DNA from: Tautonia sociabilis
GTDB taxonomy: Bacteria > Planctomycetota > Planctomycetia > Isosphaerales > Isosphaeraceae
Direction of reading: 5' to 3'
NCBI RefSeq assembly: GCF_003977685.1
Contig: NZ_RYZH01000003.1
Coordinates: 62,001-126,000 of the forward strand
DNA length: 64,000 nt
Shown here: positions 18,193 through 26,741 of the stretch, piece by piece
How positions within the stretch are numbered: the first letter of the stretch is position 1
Layout of the letters: each line of letters starts with the position of its first letter
Notes under the pieces: generated by a model
What the model was told of the DNA's origin: nothing
Databases searched by the model: none
What the model saw: the letters and a program-made list of their open reading frames with translations, nothing else
Program-made: the position numbers and the translations under genes

Positions 18193-18864
18193 CTACGGGG
18201 CGTCGAATCCCAGCGCCTTGCGGGTCGCCCGCTCGTCGGTCAGGTCGTCCAGGAACGGGGAGTCGCCCACCCAGACTCCCCTCGGGTGCCGGTGGCCGAC
18301 CGCGACGCACCGGATCCCCGCCGACCGGGCCGAGGCCAGTCCGGCCGCCGAGTCCTCCAGCGCCACCGCCTCGGCCGCCGAAATCCCGAGCCGCTCCAGC
18401 GCCGTCCGGTACGGCTCCGGGTTCGGCTTCGTGGCGGAGACGTCTTCCTTGGCGACGATCACCGAGAACGCTTCGGTGATCCCCCCGGCGTCGAGAACGA
18501 CCTCCACGTCGGCTCGCCTCGCCGAGGAGACGACCGCCAGCCTCGCCTCCCCGGCCAGGCCGCGCACGAGGGGAGCCACGCCGGCGTAAAGCCTCGGCTC
18601 GTCCCGGAGCATCGCCGCGGCCAGCGCCTGCTTCCGGCCGACCCAGCCGTCGATGGCCCCGCCCTCGATCCTCTTGGATTCGAGGATCTCGGCGAGGAAG
18701 TCGCGGTCATCGATCTCCACCGCCCGGGCGCACTGCTCGGGAGTCACCTCGAGGCCCATCGCGGCGAACGTCCGCTCCCAGGAGGCGATGTGGACGTTCT
18801 CGGTGTCGGCGATCACACCATCGAAATCGAACAGGACGGCCCGGGGGGTGGGGGAAGAGGACAT
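18193..18864 (-). CDS. HAD-superfamily phosphatase (beta-phosphoglucomutase-like)
   Basis: A 223-residue haloacid-dehalogenase-type hydrolase of the IA/beta-PGM group. Motif I is LFDFDGVIADTE with nucleophile Asp13 and Asp15. Motif II is VVSSA, Lys is in SATKPNPEPY, and the acidic motif is ALEDSAAGL. A helical cap lies between motifs I and II. These enzymes act on sugar phosphates or phosphoglycolate; the substrate is undetermined. The start at 18864 is chosen for AAGG 10 nt upstream and because family similarity begins there. It is convergent with the epimerase gene. Confidence 0.85.
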   Translation of the reverse strand: MSSSPTPRAVLFDFDGVIADTENVHIASWERTFAAMGLEVTPEQCARAVEIDDRDFLAEILESKRIEGGAIDGWVGRKQALAAAMLRDEPRLYAGVAPLVRGLAGEARLAVVSSARRADVEVVLDAGGITEAFSVIVAKEDVSATKPNPEPYRTALERLGISAAEAVALEDSAAGLASARSAGIRCVAVGHRHPRGVWVGDSPFLDDLTDERATRKALGFDAP

Positions 18865-18904
18865 CGAGGGCGACCTTCGAGAGAGGGGGCGGGGACTAGC
18901 CCCC

Positions 18905-18934
18905 ATCGTCGGCCGCTCCCTCCGACGGTGTCAA
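18905..18934 (-). promoter_or_regulatory. Candidate promoter of the HAD phosphatase gene
   Basis: On the minus strand an exact TTGACA (complement of 18929-18934) is followed after 18 bp by GACGAT (complement of 18905-18910), a weak -10 match. The start codon at 18864 lies about 40 nt downstream. Confidence 0.4.
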
Positions 18935-18968
18935 GCGTTTCGGAGGCGTCCCCAGGTTGTTCCGAGGC

Positions 18969-19148
18969 TCAGCGTGGGTTGCGAACCGACCGGCCGCGCA
19001 CGCTCCGGACGATCGACACCACCGCGAGCCGGACGAACCGGGTCGAGTTCCGGCCCAGCATCATGGCGACGCCGACGACGGTCGCGAACGCCGAGGCCAC
19101 CGGGAGCATCGTGTCGGGGCCGAGATAGCCCAGCAGCAAGACATTCAT
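18969..19148 (-). CDS. Small membrane protein
   Basis: A 59-residue peptide with one strong hydrophobic segment, from MNVLLLGYLGPDTMLPVASA through VVGVAMMLG, followed by a basic tail (RFVRLAVVSIVRSVRGRS). This gives a positive-inside single-span membrane protein. GAGGGG lies about 12 nt upstream of the ATG at 19148; the frame opens further upstream at 19217, but that part is hydrophilic and compositionally unlikely. It follows the sulfatase-fold gene on the same strand. I believe similar small proteins occur beside such phosphatase/sulfatase genes in other planctomycetes, but this is recollection, not a search result. Function unknown. Confidence 0.55.
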   Translation of the reverse strand: MNVLLLGYLGPDTMLPVASAFATVVGVAMMLGRNSTRFVRLAVVSIVRSVRGRSVRNPR

Positions 19149-19316
19149 CACGATCCGTCCCCCCTCGGAGCGATCGTCTCGACAGGCCCTCCCGGCCGGG
19201 GGCGGCCGATCGATCATCGGCGCCTGTCAGCCGGGCCCGTTCGGTTTGATCGGAGGGAGCAGCGCACCAACTTGAATGGTTTTCCGGTCGCCGTGCTCCC
19301 CCTACCGTCGCATCCC

Positions 19317-21278
19317 TCATCCCCCTTCCCCCGAGAGGCGATCGAGTCGCGATCGCATCGCGTCGAGCTGGCCGGCCAGGTCGGGGGAACCGGCCAGGTT
19401 CTCGGCCTCCTCGCGATCGTCGAGGGCGAACAACTCCTCGTCGCCGTCGCCCGACCGGATGTAGGTGAACCCGCCGGAGACCAGCGCGCGCAGCCCTCCC
19501 TGGAGGGCGGGGGCGTGGCCGCGGGCCTCCTCCCCCCGGACGCCGAGGTCGACCTCGGCGAAGACATCGGAGGAGGGTTCGGTCGAGCCGTCGTTCCAGG
19601 TCCAGGAGAGCGACCAGCCGGGGAAGGGGGCCTGTCTCCCGGGAGCCGAGAGGGCCGCGATCGTCGCCGGCACGTCACGGAGGCTCACCGGCCGGACGAC
19701 CCGGATCCCCCGGGGGCCGTCCCACGAGGCCGGAGGAACGAGCAGCAGGGGGACGTGAATCGCCTCTCGGTAGAGGTCGCCGCCGTGGCCGAAGAGCAGA
19801 TGTTCGCCGAAGTGCTCACCGTGGTCGGAGGTGATCACCAGCCACGAATCGTCGAGCAGCCCCCGGGAGGCCAGTTCATCACAGAGCCGGCCGATCTGGG
19901 CGTCGATCGAGGCGATGCAGGCGTCATAGGAGTCCCGCAGCGCGTCGGAGCGGCGGAGGAGCCGGTCAAGCTGCTCGGGATCGGGGTCCAGGGGGTTGAG
20001 CGCCCGAAGGTCGTTCGGGTCGAGCCTCTCCGGCGAGCCGGCCTCGACCCCGAACCTTGACGCGAATTCCGCCGGGGGCTGATAGGGGGCGTGCGCGTCG
20101 AAGTAATTGAGGAAGGCGAAGAACGGCCGACCGTCTCCGGCTCGGGAGTCGATCCAGCGGAGCAGGTCTCGGTTGATCCGGGAGGCGTCTTTTCGGGGAC
20201 CGAAGGGGGGGCGGGTGACCAGGCCGAGGGACCGTCCGGCCGAGACGAGCCGACGTCCGATCGCGGTGTTGCCGAGGGCCTCGATCGGGTCGACCCGCGC
20301 GTTCTCCTCGAAGTCCTCATAGCGGGAGAATCCTCGGTCGAGCCCGAACCGAGCGTTGCAAAAGTAGGTGTTCGCAACGAATCCGCCGGTCGAGTAGCCG
20401 AGTTCCGAGAAGAATTCGGCCAGGGTGGGATCACGGCCGTCGAGCGGGGAATGGGAGCCGACCGAGAGCTCGTGGGGCCATCGCCCCGTGAACAGGCTTG
20501 CGTGGGTCGGCAGGGTCCAGGGGGCCGGCGCCCTCGCCTCCTCGAAGGTGATCCCGGACGCGGCGAGCCGCTCCAGGTGGGGAGAGGTCGGCCGGTCGTA
20601 TCCGTAGAGCGAGAGGTTCTCGGCCCGAACCGTGTCCAGAACCAGCAGCAGGACGTTGGGCGCTCCGGGGATGGCCTCCGGCAAGGCGGCCAGCGCCTTC
20701 TCCTCGGCCCGGACGACGCGGCGATATTCCCCGAACCCGAGCCACCCCAGCCCGAAGGCCGCCCCTGCCAGGCCGACCCACGCTCGTCTCCGGTTTCTCG
20801 AGACCAGTCGGCCGATCCTCCCGGAGGCCCTGGAGGCGATTCCCAGCGCAAGGGCGGCCGCCCCGACCGGGTGCAGACCGACGATGGCGAGCATCGGGCC
20901 CAGGACGGCTGCCCAGGAGAGCAGGAACAGCGCGAGCCGGCCGGCCCATCGCCCCCGAAGCCCTGCGGCCGGGGCCAGCAGCAGCCCGAGGAGGCCGATC
21001 GTCGCGAGGTCGGCCGCCGGGATCATCCAGCCTTTGTGATGATTGGTCCGCAGCGACTCCGCCGAGACGACCGGGAAGCACGCCCCCTGGACCAAGATCG
21101 TCGCCAGCTCCAGGAGCCCGGCGACGATCCCCAGCCAGAGCCCGGTTGCGATCACGTCCCCGACCCCGACCTGGGGAGAGGCCCGAGGCGTCCCTCCCTC
21201 CGTCTGGAGCGGCTGGCGGAAGCGTCGATGCGGCGTCGGACCTCGCCGGCGGGCCGGCTCCCTGGGGGTGTCGAGCAT
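19317..21278 (-). CDS. Membrane-anchored sulfatase-fold hydrolase with Thr nucleophile
   Basis: A 653-residue protein with several N-terminal membrane segments (about residues 40-175) and a C-terminal alkaline-phosphatase/sulfatase-fold domain exposed outside. The domain opens NVLLLVLDTVRAENLSLYGY with a metal-binding Asp, and continues with FAFLNYFDAHAPY and VITSDHGEHFGEHLLFGHG (metal Asp and His). At the nucleophile position the sequence is APWTLPTHASLF with Thr255. Classical sulfatases use a Cys or Ser matured to formylglycine in C/S-x-P-x-R. Thr is the nucleophile in LtaS-type phosphoglycerol transferases, so a phosphodiesterase or phosphotransferase role is more likely than sulfate hydrolysis (inference). 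GGGAGG precedes the ATG. Confidence 0.82.
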   Translation of the reverse strand: MLDTPREPARRRGPTPHRRFRQPLQTEGGTPRASPQVGVGDVIATGLWLGIVAGLLELATILVQGACFPVVSAESLRTNHHKGWMIPAADLATIGLLGLLLAPAAGLRGRWAGRLALFLLSWAAVLGPMLAIVGLHPVGAAALALGIASRASGRIGRLVSRNRRRAWVGLAGAAFGLGWLGFGEYRRVVRAEEKALAALPEAIPGAPNVLLLVLDTVRAENLSLYGYDRPTSPHLERLAASGITFEEARAPAPWTLPTHASLFTGRWPHELSVGSHSPLDGRDPTLAEFFSELGYSTGGFVANTYFCNARFGLDRGFSRYEDFEENARVDPIEALGNTAIGRRLVSAGRSLGLVTRPPFGPRKDASRINRDLLRWIDSRAGDGRPFFAFLNYFDAHAPYQPPAEFASRFGVEAGSPERLDPNDLRALNPLDPDPEQLDRLLRRSDALRDSYDACIASIDAQIGRLCDELASRGLLDDSWLVITSDHGEHFGEHLLFGHGGDLYREAIHVPLLLVPPASWDGPRGIRVVRPVSLRDVPATIAALSAPGRQAPFPGWSLSWTWNDGSTEPSSDVFAEVDLGVRGEEARGHAPALQGGLRALVSGGFTYIRSGDGDEELFALDDREEAENLAGSPDLAGQLDAMRSRLDRLSGEGG

Positions 21279-21396
21279 CGGCCGATCCCTCCCTGGATCG
21301 TTCGGTGACGGGTCTGTCCGGGGGCTCGGTCGGAGGGGAGCCCCGGGATCTGATCCGCCCGGGCCTCGTCCCTGGGGAGATGGGGCGGGGAGGCGA

Positions 21397-22245
21397 TCAG
21401 GGCGTCACGTAGTTGAGCAGCTGGGCGAGCGTGCTCCGCAGGTCTTTGCGGTGGACGATCCGATCGATGAACCCGTGCTCGAGCAGGAACTCGCTGCGCT
21501 GGAAGCCCTCTGGGAGCTTCACGCGAACGGTCTGCTGGATGACCTTCGGCCCGGCGAAACCGATCAGGGCCCTGGGCTCGGCGAGGATCACGTCGCCGAG
21601 GCTGGCGAAGCTGGCGGCCACGCCCCCCATCGTCGGGTGGGTCAGCACGCTGATGAAGAACCCTCCGGCGGCGTGGTAGCGGGCCAGGGCGGCGGAGGTC
21701 TTGGCCATCTGCATCAGGGAGAAGATTCCCTCGTGCATGCGGGCGCCGCCGCCGGAGCCGGAGACGATCACCAGGGGGAGGCGGAGGCGGGTGGCCTCCT
21801 CGATGGCGCGGGTCAGCTTCTCGCCGACGACCGAGCCCATGCTGCCCATGATGAAGCCGGAGTCGGTGATGCCAAAGACCAGCCGGATTCCCTTGATGAA
21901 CCCCTGACCGACGAGGGCGGCCTCGTTCAGTCCGGTGCGTTGCTGCTCGGCGGCGACGCGGTCGGGGTAGGGCCGGCGGTCGTTAAAGGAGAGGGGGTCG
22001 GCGGGTCGGAGGTCGGCGTACCACTCCTCGAAGGTGTCCGGGTCGAGCAGGTCGGCGATCCGGTCCCGGGCGGCGCGGGTGAAGTGGTGGTCGCACTGGG
22101 GGCAGACGTTGCGGTTGCGCTCGACCTCCTTGCGGAAGAGGGTGGCCGAACAGCCATCACAGCGCATCCAGACCCCTTCGGGGACCTTTTTGGACGCGTG
22201 CGGCAGCGGCACGTGATCCGTCGGGGCGCTGCGGTTTGCGGCCAT
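21397..22245 (-). CDS. accD: Acetyl-CoA carboxylase carboxyltransferase subunit beta
   Basis: A 282-residue carboxyltransferase beta subunit that acts with AccA to transfer carboxyl from biotin to acetyl-CoA, forming malonyl-CoA for fatty acid synthesis. The N-terminal zinc ribbon has CDGC and CPQC. The crotonase-like core includes [30 protein letters not shown] and [18 protein letters not shown]. Start 22245 is preferred because GGAG lies about 11 nt upstream. An in-frame ATG at 22326 would add 27 Pro/Ala-rich residues and has no Shine-Dalgarno. It is the third gene of rpe, histidine-phosphatase homologue, accD on the minus strand. accA is not in the window. Confidence 0.95.
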   Translation of the reverse strand: MAANRSAPTDHVPLPHASKKVPEGVWMRCDGCSATLFRKEVERNRNVCPQCDHHFTRAARDRIADLLDPDTFEEWYADLRPADPLSFNDRRPYPDRVAAEQQRTGLNEAALVGQGFIKGIRLVFGITDSGFIMGSMGSVVGEKLTRAIEEATRLRLPLVIVSGSGGGARMHEGIFSLMQMAKTSAALARYHAAGGFFISVLTHPTMGGVAASFASLGDVILAEPRALIGFAGPKVIQQTVRVKLPEGFQRSEFLLEHGFIDRIVHRKDLRSTLAQLLNYVTP

Positions 22246-22397
22246 GGGCAAGGTCGCTCCGGCGGGTGGGCCGGCCGCCGGGTCGGGGGTCCGGACGTCG
22301 GCGTGCGGGGAGGAGAGCTGTTCCATCGGTCTGGGGCTCGCGGGGGGAGGGGGCGGGAGGCCCGGGGGTCCCGTCGAGAACGAGGGGCCGGCCCGGG

Positions 22398-22988
22398 TCA
22401 GGGGGGGGCGCCGTTGCGGGCGACCTCGGCCGCGACCTCGATCCGCTCGAAGTCGCCCGTGGGAACCGGGTCGAGCAGCTGGACGTTGGCGTCGCGGCGG
22501 AGGTAGCAGGAGACGAGCCGGGCGATCGGCTCGGCCACCACCAGGCCGATGGCCTCGTCGCGGTGCCGCCTCAGGATCGGCTTCAGGGCGGCGGCGATCC
22601 GGGCCTGGGCCGATTCGACCGTCTCTCCCCGGGGGGGGCAGACGGTGCGGGGGTCCTCCTGCCACTGGCGGAAGAGCTTGTTGTTGCGGCGTCGGATCTC
22701 CTCGATCTGGAGCCCCTGCCAGAGTCCCTGGTCGAGGTTTCTCAGGTCCTCCAGCCGGCGGACGCGGAGGCCCAGGGCGCGGGAGACGGTCTCGGCCGTG
22801 CGAACGACGCTCTCGCCGGGGCCGCAGTAGAGGGCGGCGATGGCGACGTCGTTGCTGGCCAGGCGGTCGGCCAGCTCAGCGACCTCGGCGCGGCCGCGGT
22901 CGCTGAGGGGAACATCCAGGATGCCTTGGACCCGGTTCTGCTCATCGTAGGAGGTGGCGCCGGGCCGAATCAGGAGCACCTGCGTCAT
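22398..22988 (-). CDS. Histidine-phosphatase-fold protein lacking the catalytic histidines
   Basis: A 196-residue member of the phosphoglycerate mutase-like (RHG) superfamily. The N-terminus reads [17 protein letters not shown], so the phosphorylated His of the RHG motif is replaced by Pro. The second active-site His, normally in a VSHGG-type segment, corresponds to [10 protein letters not shown] and is replaced by Glu. Arg10 and the rest of the fold ([43 protein letters not shown]) are kept. Phosphatase chemistry through a phosphohistidine is therefore unlikely; a binding, regulatory or altered catalytic role is inferred. Its start overlaps the rpe stop by 4 bp (ATGA), so it is co-translated with rpe. 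Confidence 0.82.
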   Translation of the reverse strand: MTQVLLIRPGATSYDEQNRVQGILDVPLSDRGRAEVAELADRLASNDVAIAALYCGPGESVVRTAETVSRALGLRVRRLEDLRNLDQGLWQGLQIEEIRRRNNKLFRQWQEDPRTVCPPRGETVESAQARIAAALKPILRRHRDEAIGLVVAEPIARLVSCYLRRDANVQLLDPVPTGDFERIEVAAEVARNGAPP

Positions 22989-23734
22989 ACGGCTGGCGGG
23001 GCCCCCGCCCTTCCGGGGGCGGCCCCTCCTCGCTGGAGCCCGCGACGCGCCGCCTCGGCCACCTCGCCCAGGGACGCCGCGTAATTGCCATCGGCCCGGT
23101 AGGTCGCCGAGCCGACGACCAACTGGGTCGCGCCGGCCTCGGTCGCCTGGTCGGCCGTCCTCGCATTGATGCCGCCGTCGATGGCGATCCGGAGGCCTGG
23201 CCGGGCCGCCCGGATCGCCCGCACTTTTTCCAGGACGGTCTCCTGGAACCGCTGGCCGCCGAATCCCGGCATCACACTCATGACCAGCACCGAATCGAGC
23301 TGGTCGAGGTAGGGCTCGACGGCCGTCCAGGGGGTCGGCGGATTGATCACCAGGCCGGCGCGGCAGCCCCGGTCCCGGATCTGGCGGAGCAGGTCGGCCG
23401 GCTTGCGCACGACCTCGGCGTGGACCAGGAGGCTGTCGGCCCCGGCATCGACGAACGCGTCGAGGTACTCGGCCGGGTTGGAAATCATCAGGTGAGCGTC
23501 GAAGGGCAGGTCGGTCACGGCGCGCCAGTCGGCCACCACGGGGGGACCATAGCTCAGGTTCGGGACGAAGTGACCATCCATGACGTCCAGGTGCAGGGCG
23601 GCGACCCCGGCCGCCTCCAGCCTGGCGATCTCCCGGCCGACCTCCGCGAAGTCACAATCGAGCAGCGACGGCGTGATCAGCGGCGCGGTCGCGCCATCCC
23701 AGGCCCGCAGTCGCTCGGTTCGCTCGCTCGGCAT
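22985..23734 (-). CDS. rpe: Ribulose-phosphate 3-epimerase
   Basis: A 249-residue TIM-barrel enzyme interconverting ribulose 5-phosphate and xylulose 5-phosphate in the pentose phosphate pathway. Family motifs are ITPSLLDCDF, HLDVMDGHFVPNLSYGP (catalytic Asp and metal His), FDAHLMI, MSVMPGFGGQRF and AIDGGINARTA with the second catalytic Asp. About 15 extra residues precede the core. The stop overlaps the histidine-phosphatase homologue by 4 bp. It is first in the rpe-homologue-accD operon, transcribed from the 485-bp region upstream. Confidence 0.95.
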   Translation of the reverse strand: MPSERTERLRAWDGATAPLITPSLLDCDFAEVGREIARLEAAGVAALHLDVMDGHFVPNLSYGPPVVADWRAVTDLPFDAHLMISNPAEYLDAFVDAGADSLLVHAEVVRKPADLLRQIRDRGCRAGLVINPPTPWTAVEPYLDQLDSVLVMSVMPGFGGQRFQETVLEKVRAIRAARPGLRIAIDGGINARTADQATEAGATQLVVGSATYRADGNYAASLGEVAEAARRGLQRGGAAPGRAGAPPAV

Positions 23735-24219
23735 CGGATCACCTCGGGAGACCTCGGGAAGGTGCGACGGTCGGCCGCCCCTCCCGGTCCGGTCCGATGA
23801 CCGACGCGGGGCCGGTCGCCGGCCCCAGGTCGATCGTATCTCTATACCACCGCCGATCTCCCAGGTCTAGAGGATCCGACTTTGGTCGGGAGGACTGCCT
23901 TCCGACCCGATCCCTCGGAATCCATCCAAGACCCCTCGGTTGCACAATCCACGCGATTGGCTGGACTCAGCAGGCGGCTCGACTCAGGGGAGTCGAGGTC
24001 TGGGGGATGTCGGGCGTGGGCCGATCTCCCGCCCGGGGGCTCCAGGCGCGAAATCTCCTGGCCGGAGGGGGCGAGAGAGCCCACCGAATCATTCGGCAAC
24101 TCGAGGCGGGTGGATGAATCGATCGGCCGTTGCTCCGATCGCTCCCGGGCGATCGAGAGGCATCGCGGACTTTCAATCGCCCGGGAGGGAGTCGAGTCGC
24201 GGGGGTAGGGGCGGGCCGT
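23735..24219. other. Non-coding region between pgk and rpe
   Basis: No gene is seen in these 485 bp. Leader-side elements for rpe on the minus strand include TATAGA (complement of 23841-23846) and TACGAT (complement of 23834-23839), neither with a good -35. A perfect 8-bp inverted repeat GGGGCCGG / CCGGCCCC with a 3-nt centre lies at 23808-23826, within the likely rpe leader. The other end holds the 12-bp inverted repeat listed separately. Confidence 0.4.
24142..24187 (-). terminator. Inverted repeat downstream of pgk
   Basis: CTCCCGGGCGAT at 24142-24153 is perfectly complementary to ATCGCCCGGGAG at 24176-24187, giving a 12-bp stem with a 22-nt loop that starts 33 nt after the pgk stop. No T run follows on the minus strand, so it may be a transcript-end or stabilising hairpin rather than a classical intrinsic terminator. 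Confidence 0.45.
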
Positions 24220-25416
24220 TCAGGAGCGGTCGGGGATGACGTCCAGGGACTTGAAGGCCTTGCCTTCGAGCGCCTCGAGGAAGGCGCCGCCGCCGGTCGA
24301 GACGTGGGAGACCTTGTCGGCCAGGCCGAACTGCTCGACCGCCTCGGCCGTCTCGCCACCGCCGACGGCGGTGACGGCCGGAGACGAGGCCATCGCCTCG
24401 GCGACCTTGAGCGTGCCGGCGCGGAAGGGCTCGTCCTCGAACTTGCCCATCGGGCCGTTCCAGACGACGGTGCCGGCGTTCTTGATGATCTCGGCGTAGG
24501 CCGCGGCCGTCTTTGGGCCGATGTCGATGCCGATTTGCCCCTCGGGCAGGTCCGAGCCCTCGACGACGGAGGTCTTGGCTTCCTTCGGGTCGATCGAGGT
24601 GGTGACGAGGTGGTCCTCGGGCAGCTTGATCTTGCCGCCTCCCAGGTCCAGCAGGCGTCGGGCGACGTCGAGCCGGTCGTCTTCGCAGCGGCTCTTGCCG
24701 ATCTCGTGCCCCTGGGCCTTGAGGAAGGTGTAGGTCATGGCGCCGCCGATGAGCAGCGTGTCCACCTTCTTGAGCAGGTTCTCGATGACGCCGATCTTGT
24801 CGGACACCTTCGCCCCGCCCATCACGGCGACCATGGGGGGCTTCGGCTTGCCGAGGAGCTGGTCGAGGATGGTCAGCTCCTTCTCGACGAGGAAGCCGAT
24901 CGCCCGCCGGTCGGGAGGGAACTGCTCGGGCACGGCGACCATCGAGGCCTCGTTCCGGTGGCAGGTGCCGAAGGCGTCGTTGACGTAGCAATCGGCCAGG
25001 GAGGCGAGGGCCCGGGCGAACTCGGGGTCGCCCTTCTTCTCCCCCGTGTTGAACCGGACGTTCTCCAGCACGACGATCTCGCCGGGCTTCAGCGCGGAGC
25101 ACTTGGCCTGGGCGTCGGGTCCGACCGTGTCGTCGGCCTTCTGGACGGGGCGGCCGATCAGCTCCTGGAGCCGGGCGGCGACCTTGTCCATCGTGAAGGG
25201 GGCGTCGGCGGTGGGATCGCCGCTGGGGCGGCCGAGGTGGCTGACGAGGATCAGTGCGCCGCCTTGTTCCAGGATGTGGTTGAGGGTCGGCAGGGCCGCC
25301 CGGATGCGGCGGTCGTCGGAGACGTCGCCGTCCTTGGTCAGGGGCACGTTGAAATCGACCCGGACCAGCGCCTTCTTGCCGTGGAAGTCCAGGTCCTTGA
25401 TCGTCTGCTTCGCCAA
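24220..25416 (-). CDS. pgk: Phosphoglycerate kinase
   Basis: A 398-residue glycolytic kinase that transfers phosphate from 1,3-bisphosphoglycerate to ADP. Signature segments are LVRVDFNVPL, LVSHLGRP, LENVRFNTGEKKGD, VNDAFGTCHRNEAS, AVMGGAKVSDKI, VVWNGPMGKFE and the nucleotide-loop VSTGGGAFLEALEGK. Length and motif order are normal. It follows gap on the minus strand by 145 bp, the common gap-pgk order, and may share the gap promoter through an intervening hairpin. Confidence 0.97.
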   Translation of the reverse strand: MAKQTIKDLDFHGKKALVRVDFNVPLTKDGDVSDDRRIRAALPTLNHILEQGGALILVSHLGRPSGDPTADAPFTMDKVAARLQELIGRPVQKADDTVGPDAQAKCSALKPGEIVVLENVRFNTGEKKGDPEFARALASLADCYVNDAFGTCHRNEASMVAVPEQFPPDRRAIGFLVEKELTILDQLLGKPKPPMVAVMGGAKVSDKIGVIENLLKKVDTLLIGGAMTYTFLKAQGHEIGKSRCEDDRLDVARRLLDLGGGKIKLPEDHLVTTSIDPKEAKTSVVEGSDLPEGQIGIDIGPKTAAAYAEIIKNAGTVVWNGPMGKFEDEPFRAGTLKVAEAMASSPAVTAVGGGETAEAVEQFGLADKVSHVSTGGGAFLEALEGKAFKSLDVIPDRS

Positions 25417-25498
25417 GGCGGGAGTCCTTCTGTCGGTCGGTGCGAATTCGAGGGTGGGAGTCGATGGTTCGAGGGAGCGGGGCCGGCCGTGATGGACC

Positions 25499-25532
25499 GA
25501 CGCCCGGCCTCCCAGGGGGCGGGCCGGGCGTC
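25499..25532 (-). other. Hairpin between gap and pgk
   Basis: GACGCCCGGCC at 25499-25509 and GGCCGGGCGTC at 25522-25532 form a perfect 11-bp stem with a 12-nt loop, beginning about 30 nt after the gap stop. There is no T tract. In a gap-pgk transcript this could be a partial terminator or an RNA-stability element that makes gap expression exceed pgk (inference). Confidence 0.45.
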
Positions 25533-25561
25533 GTGACGAGGTCTTCGGGCAGGCGTCCCGA

Positions 25562-26704
<1,143 letters not shown>

Positions 26705-26741
26705 TCCGAGCCGAACGGCCGCGACTGGGGGGCCGGGAGGG

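Noticed and set aside
22246..22326. Longer accD start at 22326
   Set aside because: It adds a Pro/Ala-rich segment without Shine-Dalgarno or similarity; 22245 has GGAG upstream. The choice is not certain.
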